64,000 bases of DNA from positions 1,054,001 to 1,118,000 of the forward strand of contig JAIWND010000004.1 in the NCBI GenBank assembly GCA_025330725.1, given 5' to 3'. Made by a program: the position numbers and the translations under genes. Shown here one piece after another: positions 56,724 through 64,000 of the stretch. The notes under the pieces are model-generated. The model did no database searches, had not been told where the DNA came from, and was given only the letters and a program-made list of their open reading frames with translations. Source of the stretch: Chlamydoabsidia padenii. Taxonomy: Eukaryota; Mucoromycota; Mucoromycetes; Mucorales; Cunninghamellaceae. Each line of letters starts with the position of its first letter. The first letter of the stretch is position 1.

Positions 56724-58680
56724 ATGTCAGCACCTTACAACAATCAACAATTAAGGTATGTAGTCTATGGAACGAAGATGGGCATATTTAAAAGTATTGT
56801 GGGTATACGTGTACATTTTATTGCGTGTACCCTCATATACACAAGGATGAAAATAGGGGAAAACTAATATACTGGGTTGACACTAAATCATTTTATTATT
56901 ACATCTCTTTGATAGTCATGAAAACGACAACTGGAAGAAAACCATGAACCTTCCACCAAAGGATACTCGACCTCAAACCGAAGTAAGTTCAAACTATAAT
57001 ATATATATATATATATATATAGAAACTAATACTTACTTACTCTTCTCTCTCTCTCTTTTTAGGATGTCACTGCAACCAAAGGCAACGAATTCGAGGACTA
57101 CTTTTTAAAACGGGAACTGCTTATGGGTATATTTGAAGCAGGATTTGAACGCCCCTCACCTATTCAAGAAGAAGCCATTCCTATCGCATTGACGGGTCGG
57201 GACATTCTTGCACGTGCGAAGAACGGTACAGGCAAAACGGCGGCGTTTGTGATCCCCACCTTGGAAAAGATCAACAACAAGAAATCGAAAATTCAAGCCT
57301 TACTGTTGGTGCCTACTCGTGAATTGGCTCTGCAAACATCTCAAGTATGTAAAACTTTGGGGAAACATCTCGGTATTCAAATCATGGTGACAACTGGTGG
57401 TACGACTCTCAAGGATGATATTATGCGTCTGTCCGAAACTGTGCACGTTGTGGTGGGTACTCCTGGTCGTATTCTGGATTTGGCCTCAAAAGGTGTGGCC
57501 GACTTTAGTGAAGCATCGACCTTTGTCATGGATGAAGCGGATAAACTCTTGTCACCTGAATTCACTCCCATCATTGATCAGTTGATCGCCTTCTTCCCTA
57601 CCGATCGACAAATCATGCTGTTTAGTGCCACCTTCCCTATGATCGTCAAGCACTTTAAGGACAAGTACCTAGTCAAGCCTTATGAAATCAACTTGATGGA
57701 CGAATTGACCTTGCGTGGGGTGACTCAATACTATGCCTTTGTCGAAGAAAAGCAAAAGGTTCATTGTCTCAACACTTTATTCTCAAAGGTAAAGTAATAG
57801 ATTATATCAATATTAATTTGGATGCAATCACTAACCTTTTTTTATTATTGTCTTTATAGTTACAAATCAATCAATCCATCATCTTTTGTAACTCGACCAA
57901 CCGTGTGGAATTATTGGCCAAAAAGATCACTGAACTGGGATACTCTTGTTTTTACTCTCATGCCAAAATGTTGCAAAGTCATCGTAACCGTGTTTTCCAT
58001 GATTTTAGAAATGGTGTTTGTCGAAACTTGGTGTGCTCAGGTAAGCAAAGATTAGGCTTTGAATAAAGAAACCCCCTAAAAAAAAAAGGAATATACTAAT
58101 ACCAATGATATCTGTTTGAATAGATCTGTTGACCCGTGGTATCGATATTCAAGCTGTCAATGTAGTCATCAACTTTGACTTTCCCAAGAATGCTGAAACT
58201 TACCTTCATCGTATTGGTCGTTCTGGACGCTTTGGTCATTTGGGTTTGGCCATCAACTTGATCACTTATGAAGACCGGTTTAACCTTTACAAGATCGAAC
58301 GTGAACTAGGTACCGAGATCCAACCTATTCCTCCTACCATCGATAAGCAACTGTATGTGGCCCCCAATGCCTTAGATGATGCTCAAGTACAACAACCTGA
58401 TCGTGAAGCTGCTATTGCCACTCGTCAACAACAACAACAAAGAGAATCTCGACCTCAAGAACAACAACAACAACAACAACAACAGTATCCTTCTCAAAAT
58501 CAACAACAGCAATCTTACCCTCAACAACAATATCAACAACAACAGCAACAACAACGACAAAACTATCACCGTGGACGTGGACGTGGTGGATATAACGGTG
58601 GCCGAGGTGGTTATAATGGACGTGGAAGACCAAACCAATCATATCAGCAGCAACAACAACCTCATGTGCCAATGAACTAA
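56724..58680 (+). CDS. DHH1: DEAD-box RNA helicase Dhh1/DDX6
   Basis: Activator of mRNA decapping and translational repressor of P-bodies. Five exons: 56724-56755, 56916-56982, 57063-57788, 57860-58040, 58124-58680; 520 aa. Helicase motifs in order: [13 protein letters not shown] (Q), [11 protein letters not shown] (I), [10 protein letters not shown] (Ia), [17 protein letters not shown] (II, DEAD), FSATFP (III), [20 protein letters not shown] (IV), [18 protein letters not shown] (V), [10 protein letters not shown] (VI). The Dhh1-specific [20 protein letters not shown] precedes the Q motif. The C-terminal ~110 residues are poly-Gln runs plus an RGG-like stretch ([20 protein letters not shown]), a phase-separation-prone tail as in other fungal Dhh1. 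The first two exons are short. Confidence 0.96.
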
Positions 58681-59249
58681 AAAAGAACCTTTAGCAAATG
58701 AAGTCTCTTGCTATTAGTACTGGTGCTTATCACTTTCCTATACTTACCTATGCCCTGTAAATAGTTTTTTTTTTTTAATGCTCTTTACTTTTTTTTTTTC
58801 TTCTTTTTTTTTTTTTTTTCTTTTTTTGTTGGTTACTCTCCCCCCTTCCCATTACCTTTAGGTCTATCATTTATCATCTTTATCATTTACCATCCTTATA
58901 GTGTTTTAGTACTTATCTACTTACTGTTACTCATATTACTATCCTTTTACATTCTTACTTTAACAATTTACCCATCAAATAAAAAAAGACCCCCACCACC
59001 ACCACCACCAAAGCATTATGCAACCACCATTAAAATGACTTGTCTTATAATAAACATTTGTTACAGTAATGATCTTGTACCATCTCATGATTGGGTGATT
59101 CATGCATCCGTATTCGTTTGCCCTGTGTGAGAAAAAAACAAGAAGCGGGATTTGAACAATTCCCCATTTATGATGCGCCATCGTTTTTTTTTTTTTTTTA
59201 AAAAAAACTTCTCTTCTTCTTTTTCTTCATTTATCAAAATACGACACTC
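58681..59249. other. DHH1 3' flank and TRIC promoter
   Basis: 570 bp with T-rich and CT-rich tracts, an ACC repeat (58991-59010) and the exact promoter word at 59146-59156. No gene is seen. Confidence 0.55.
59146..59156. promoter_or_regulatory. Recurrent promoter word upstream of TRIC gene
   Basis: Exact CGGGATTTGAA, 94 bp before the ATG at 59250. Confidence 0.55.
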
Positions 59250-60241
59250 ATGACATCACTTACTGATCAACTAGTGGTTATTGTATCTGGACTCTCTGAA
59301 CTGACGGTGACTGTACCTCAATTGAATATATCATTACCTGTACTGGAATTGGTCCACGCCGTCCTCATCACCTATGCTTATCGCACAGCTCTACGTAGTG
59401 CTCATTCTACTATTGGTTGGGGTCAAGGATTTTTGGCAACCATTGTCATGTGTGCTGGTGGTGTCTCTACTGTTACTCTCTTACGTGGTGAACCTCTAGA
59501 AATCTTGAAAACCAATCGATTCTGGGGTATTTATGGGTAAGGACACAAAAAAGGAGGAGGGCTCACGTGGTATATGGTCTGATCTCTCTCTTATCTTTGG
59601 TATAGAACAACTTATTGGTTAATGTTTTCGAATCCATATGTCTATCCTTTGGTACAATCTTTATTCAAAATCCCTGTGATGGAAGAATTCTTGACGTTGG
59701 CGGATGGAATCTTGCGAAACAAAGTGATTACACAAATTGGTATTGAAGGGGTTGCTTTGAATCCACTTCTTGGAAATGATAAATGGGTGGCCAAGTTGAT
59801 TTGTGGTACTTTAGCTGGATGTGGTGGTGGATTTTGGATTGGTAAGATAAGGAGGAAGGGGAAATATTATGGAAAGGAACTAAAGTAGACTTTTGTGTTT
59901 AAATAGATACCTTTAGATTGACTCAAGAACATTGGACCTTCTCTACTCCTCAATTCCTTCAAGAACCACCAGTGGATATGAAAGTCAGTTTTGTGTCTAC
60001 TTTGTTTTATTTGGTGTCCACCAATACCGAATTATGTGATATTATTGGATTGTCTGCTCTTACTCCTACTGAAGCCCAGGCATGGAGTGCCCTCTTGGTC
60101 TCTTCTGGTCTGGTTTACAAATCTTATATTACCAAACTCAACAAGCATAATCAATTTAACAAGGATGTACCATCAACTACGACTACCATTGGAACTCCTG
60201 GAACTGCTACTGAACGACTTGATGGGAAAAAGAATGATTAG
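59250..60241 (+). CDS. TRIC-type intracellular cation channel family protein
   Basis: Trimeric intracellular cation (TRIC) channel family; animal members are K+ channels of the ER and SR. Three exons: 59250-59536, 59606-59838, 59907-60241; 284 aa with about seven hydrophobic segments. Family traits: LELVHAVLITYAYRTALRSA, then a conserved glycine-containing helix GFLATIVMCAGGVSTVTLLR with GEPLEIL (animal GGxxLxxLLLGxPP). YWLMFSNPYVYPLVQSLF follows, and a second glycine motif, LAGCGGGFWIDTFRL, precedes EHWTFSTPQFLQEPPVDMKV, matching the animal GGGFxxD...EWxxxTPSxLxxPxxxTK. A hydrophilic Thr-rich tail ends the protein. Function in fungi is less well known, so ion selectivity is inferred. Confidence 0.85.
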
Positions 60242-60437
60242 TTAATAGGATATCTTTGTTTCGTTTATTCTGTCATGTATCTTAATAAACACTATATGTT
60301 ATATATTTAATCATTGTCTGTGATATAAAGAGATGGGTGGGGGGGATTTATAACATCAATAAGGGTTGTCTATGTTTTGTATTTATGCAGTACTATCTAA
60401 TATCTGGGACCACGGTAGACATAGGGGCAGGTGCTAA

Positions 60438-60438
<1 letters not shown>

Positions 60439-60487
<49 letters not shown>
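60439..60487. repeat. 49-nt A run
   Basis: The longest homopolymer in the window. It lies about 200 bp downstream of the TRIC stop codon. Such a long run may vary between isolates or be mis-sized in assembly. Confidence 0.95.
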
Positions 60488-60489
<2 letters not shown>

Positions 60490-60874
60490 TGGGGATCAGT
60501 ATCGAAACAATCGAATGGAATCCATGTGTCACTTACGAGTAGGTATGAGTTCGCTTTCCACAGAACATACAGGGCATGGCTTGGTTGACTGGAAGGTTGT
60601 TGTTAGAGTTGGCCATATTAAGAAAATAGTTGGTAATAGAGTAAGTTTTTGTTAAAAGAAGAGTTGTTGATACTTTTCTCTTCCCAGTATAATCGATCCC
60701 TTTTTATATTGATGTATTCATCCTATGAATCATTGTTCTCTTTTTGTTGTCTTTGTCGTTATTTTAATGTATAAAGAAGCAAATGTAAAAGTGTTGCCAA
60801 TAGTACTACCGTTCACTTTGTCAATGGGGAATCCATCACTCTTTGTTCTTGCATTAAAAAAAAAGGGGAACAAG

Positions 60875-60903
60875 CGGAATTTGAATGTACGGCGGGATGT
60901 GAA
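60875..60903. promoter_or_regulatory. Paired promoter-word variants upstream of ATP11
   Basis: CGGAATTTGAA and CGGGATGTGAA, each one base from CGGGATTTGAA, in the same orientation with starts 18 bp apart, ending 81 bp before the ATG. Confidence 0.5.
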
Positions 60904-60984
60904 AATTTGTTGTCAAAGGGTACCCATTTTGTTTCTTGTTTTTCCTTTCTTCTTTACTTTTTCTTTTCAATTGTCACTATCCTA

Positions 60985-62150
60985 ATGTTGTCCACCTTTA
61001 CTAAACGTTGTTTGACGACCCGAATTTCCGTCTCCTTTGTCACTCCCTCTCTTCTGAAGCCCGCCACCCCCTTACGATTTAATTTACAAGGTAAAAAGAA
61101 AAAAAGCAACAAGTAAACGTTTGATCTAACCAACTTGTGTACCATAGAACGACTTCGTACTTTTGCTACTGAAGCAAAGAACGCTGTTGACATTGAATCC
61201 AAGTATGCCGACAAGTTAAAACGAGTGGCTAAAGAGTAAGTGCATTTATAAAATAAAATAAAAAGTCCAATGCCAACTTGATTTATTTTTATGATTTGAT
61301 CTTTGGAATTAGACGTGGGATCACTGTTGAAGAACTCAAGGCCAAAGTATTGGAAGAAGCCAAGAAACAACGCGAAGCTAGTAAACAGATCAAAAAGACT
61401 TCGACAACAGCGACCAAGAAGAAAACCAGTACGGACAAGGTAGTGGAAACGGTGACAGCGAAAGCTCAACAACCTTACGATTCATCAGCACCTGTAAGTA
61501 ACATACTAGAATGAGACTGGGTCATACTCACACATACTTTCTCTCTAATTTATTATAACTAGACTTTGGATAAGATTGTCAAATTGGAATTATTTGAAAA
61601 GGAAGACACCAAAACCATCGAAAAGATCTGGACTCAATACCATGCCGACAAGGATTGTATCACTGCTGTCATTCCTCGCAAAGTATATGATACTCTTTAC
61701 CAACGAAGCCAAGCCTATCCAATGGTAGGTTAATAGTGGTGGGGGGGGAAATAAAAGAACGAATGGGTGATTTACTTGTTTTATTAGTTTATCGTTCCTA
61801 TGCCTCGGGAATCAGGGATCGAATTCTTTGTGATGCAATTCAACTTCCACCAATGTCATTTTACGTCTTTACTGGAATACAAAGCCAAACAATCCGAAGC
61901 TCGACCATTCTTCACCATCACTCACTTCCCCGAACTGGCCGATACCAAAGATATTGTCTTGATGCGTGGTGAAATCTCTGATGAACCTCGTATGATCGAT
62001 ACTCAAAATGCTCAATTCTTGGCTTTTGCTTTACAACAATTTTATGCAACCGGTGGTAAAACTAAGTTTGATATGGTGGAAACCTTCCACAAGTCTCCAC
62101 AAGATTTTGATTATGAAGCCTTGATCAAGGAAGTCGAAAAAGTCATTTAG
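60985..62150 (+). CDS. ATP11: Mitochondrial F1-ATPase assembly factor ATP11
   Basis: Chaperone that binds the F1 beta subunit before hexamer assembly. Five exons: 60985-61090, 61148-61235, 61313-61493, 61563-61724, 61788-62150; 299 aa. An Arg/Thr-rich presequence (MLSTFTKRCLTTRISVSFVT) is followed by a coiled Lys-rich region. The conserved ATP11 block comes next: LDKIVKLELFEKEDTKTIEK, IWTQYHADKDCITAVIPRKV, MFIVPMPRESGIEFFVMQFN, HQCHFTSLLEYKAKQSEARP, ITHFPELADTKDIVLMRGEI, and FALQQFYATGGKTKFDMVET. This order and length match yeast Atp11 and human ATPAF1. Confidence 0.94.
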
Positions 62151-64000
62151 AAGAAACTAGTCCACCCCCACACACATACATTATTATAGAATTAGATTTA
62201 TGTATTAGTAACTAATAAAAATCAATTGTCTTTATTCTCAAATGGTGGATGCTTTTTACTGGGATAAAATATATAAATGGGAGTTGTGAACCATACTATG
62301 CGATGTAATTGTACGTATACTAAACAAAAAGACCCCGGGTGATGTTACGTTGGCTATTATATAATTAGTATATACCAAATAAAGCGGGTTGGTCCATTGT
62401 GTGTCTTTATTGCCAAAGTCTAGTCGAGGTGCTCCCCATTCATGTTAGCCAAGATCGTCATTGTCATTCTTTCAAAGATCCATTCGTCCTATTCAAAGCA
62501 ACATGTTCATTCAATGGAATGTCGTCGCCAGCTTTATCTTGGGCGTAAATATCAGGCCAGCTCGAGGGGGGAAAAAAAGACTGGGCATGAAGTGAGGCGT
62601 AGAAATCAGACCAATTCGGGTGAAAAGACTTTGGATTTTTTTTTTAAACGCAAATTACTCGTCATATAGGTGAGCTCTGACCGTGAAAGAGGGTTCGTTT
62701 AATCATGACATTCATGCAGAATCTGATTTTGAAATGTAAACCCCGACTTTGGACAGGGCAACATGTTGGCCGTAGAAATCAGACCAACTCGGGAGTATCG
62801 TTATCAAACCGATGCCAATAAACCGAATGCGTACTTTTATGATGTATTCTCAGTAAAAAGTCAAGCATCCAGGCACTCATTTCAATCGAACCAAGTTTAA
62901 GGTCATATGTACATGCCATTCCTATCACATGTATTAAGCCAAAAGGCAACCAACACCTAATACTTTTTCATATATCACAAAGTCCTATGTACACAAAGTG
63001 CTTGATATGATTTTTTTATTACATCCAGAGTCATTTCTATACTATATCTACAGCTATGTCTATACTATAGTGAGAAGGAGGGGGCGTGATAAAAAGAGAG
63101 CCTAAATTATGTGAGTGAAGAAGGGATGAGAGATAAAGAATGTCAGAGACCGTCACCACTTTTGTTCATCGTCCAATCCAACCCAATGTTGAAGAGTGAG
63201 CCGCTCGTTTCTTTCCTATTGTCTGATCATCTAATCCTACTGAATAAAGACATATTTAGCTGATCATTTTACTTTTCCCAGATCTATCGAGGCGGAGTTT
63301 TGTTGAGACGTTCATGCAAAGTGGGTGAGAGTTTTCATGATGAGACAGTTGATGATTTGTACCCAGTTTGACCGTGCGCCCGGCCATAGGCGTCGATTCA
63401 GGTAAATAAATGATCAGTCGCCCAAGTTGTTGCTTACGTTTGCTGGTATTTGGGTCACCTATTCACCTAGACAGAAAGAAAAAGAGAGAGGAGAGAGAGA
63501 AGAGAGGCATTAGTAGCAGAGCCTTGATAAAGGACCCATTTTACAGCATCTCCTCTTTTATTTTATTTTTTCCTGTTGTTTGATTGCTTTACCTTTTTCA
63601 CTAGTTTGTCCATCGCCAGTACATAGTCCATACACAAGGTGTTAGTATGTATCAATTCTACCTAAACATGAAGAAAGACGAAGAGAGAAGCAAAAGTATT
63701 AGTATCAAAGTCTTGATGAAGGGTGCAGACAGTTTCACATTACCATCCTATTTCCCTCCGTTAGAGATTCATCGTCATTAGTAAAACATACCCCATTACC
63801 ACAGAGCCAGTTGTTTCGTCACCGCTTTTGTTCATCTTCGCCTATTCGTTCCCAACTATCGTAAGTTTCATATTTGTGATGAAGCTGTGTATTCGTTGTA
63901 AGTGGTGGTAGTTGGCGAAAGTTGGCTTGTAATCAGTAGTTTTTCAATCCATCGTCAATGATACAATACAGTCATAATGCCATGTTAGGGGTGAGTAAAT
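62151..64000. other. Right end: short repeats and unassembled coding-like pieces
   Basis: The first part holds three related 25-nt repeats (62542-62793). From about 63250 minus-strand pieces look coding but could not be joined. One is an open stretch 63460-63256 containing RLIIYLPESTPMAGRTVKLG and ending at TAA. The other is a candidate exon, about 63660-63593, with LCMDYVLAMDKLVKK, bounded by TTTAG and GTAAAG. A gene entering from the right edge is possible. Confidence 0.35.
62542..62793. repeat. Three dispersed copies of a 25-nt repeat
   Basis: Copies at 62542-62567, 62596-62620 and 62769-62793 share the pattern GGCGTAgAAATCAGaCCAactCGGG, all on the + strand, with 2-5 differences between them. 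Copies 2 and 3 are the closest pair. Confidence 0.8.

Larger units (their letters stand above)
60242..60984. other. TRIC 3' flank and ATP11 promoter
   Basis: 740 bp containing a 49-nt A run (60439-60487) and two promoter-word variants side by side, CGGAATTTGAA (60875-60885) and CGGGATGTGAA (60893-60903), about 80-110 bp before the ATP11 ATG. Confidence 0.55.

Noticed and set aside
58372..58675. Three frames over the Dhh1 tail (Leu-, Asn- and Val-rich)
   Set aside because: Shadows of the CAA-encoded poly-Gln region of DHH1.
60337..60655. Frames with 15-17 consecutive Lys
   Set aside because: Created by the 49-nt A run; no conserved sequence on either side.

Overview
This window is nuclear DNA of a filamentous fungus, most likely an early-diverging Mucoromycota (Mucorales-like) species. 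The evidence is in the sequence: AT-rich spacers with long homopolymer runs; compact genes with many short introns (about 50-110 nt) that start GTAAG and carry a CTAAT/CTAAC-like branch site; and fungal proteins such as a single-chain urease, an Mdm1-type sorting nexin, a septin and Dhh1. The species cannot be named from the sequence alone. I rebuilt the exons of about 24 protein genes by hand. For every fully rebuilt gene the summed exon length is a multiple of three. I saw no tRNA, rRNA, CRISPR array or intact transposon.

Layout, left to right. The 5' end of urease runs off the left edge (-), followed by a hexose-type sugar transporter (-), a cAMP-dependent protein kinase catalytic subunit (-), a cystathionine gamma-synthase-like enzyme (-) and chaperonin CCT beta (-). 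A divergent spacer leads to a disordered Tyr/Asp-rich protein with an RVxF motif (+) and an unknown Ser/Pro-rich protein (-). Next come methylcrotonyl-CoA carboxylase alpha (+), a PPR-like mitochondrial protein (-), UDP-N-acetylglucosamine pyrophosphorylase (-) and an 11-exon Sec7-PH Arf exchange factor (-). Then come an RGG-box protein (+), a poor 2.4 kb stretch, a Cdc11-like septin (+), a Rab6/Ypt6 GTPase (+), deoxyhypusine synthase (-) facing an SNX-RGS protein (+), a small PPxY membrane protein (-) and mitochondrial bL27 (-). The right part holds EBP2 (+), mitochondrial uL30 (+), a gamma-tubulin complex component (+), a Grn1-domain-only protein (-), DHH1 (+), a TRIC-type channel (+) and the F1-ATPase assembly factor ATP11 (+). 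The last 1.8 kb holds short repeats and coding-like pieces I could not assemble.

The genes are ordinary housekeeping functions (nutrient uptake, amino acid and cell-wall precursor synthesis, protein folding, vesicle traffic, cytoskeleton, mitochondrial biogenesis, RNA turnover). They do not form an obvious pathway cluster.

The strongest unexplained signal is a short word, TTYRAATCCCG (reverse complement CGGGATTYRAA). It recurs about 14 times in noncoding DNA, nine of them as the identical 11-mer, where about 0.03 exact copies are expected by chance. Close copies or variants sit about 50-190 bp upstream of the start codon of many of these functionally unrelated genes, in either orientation. 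It looks like a general promoter element. Its TTYRAA half next to CGGG resembles animal CHR/CDE cell-cycle elements, and it also resembles the T-loop/B-box of tRNA genes. The second notable point is an apparent 2-nucleotide exon in the sugar transporter gene.
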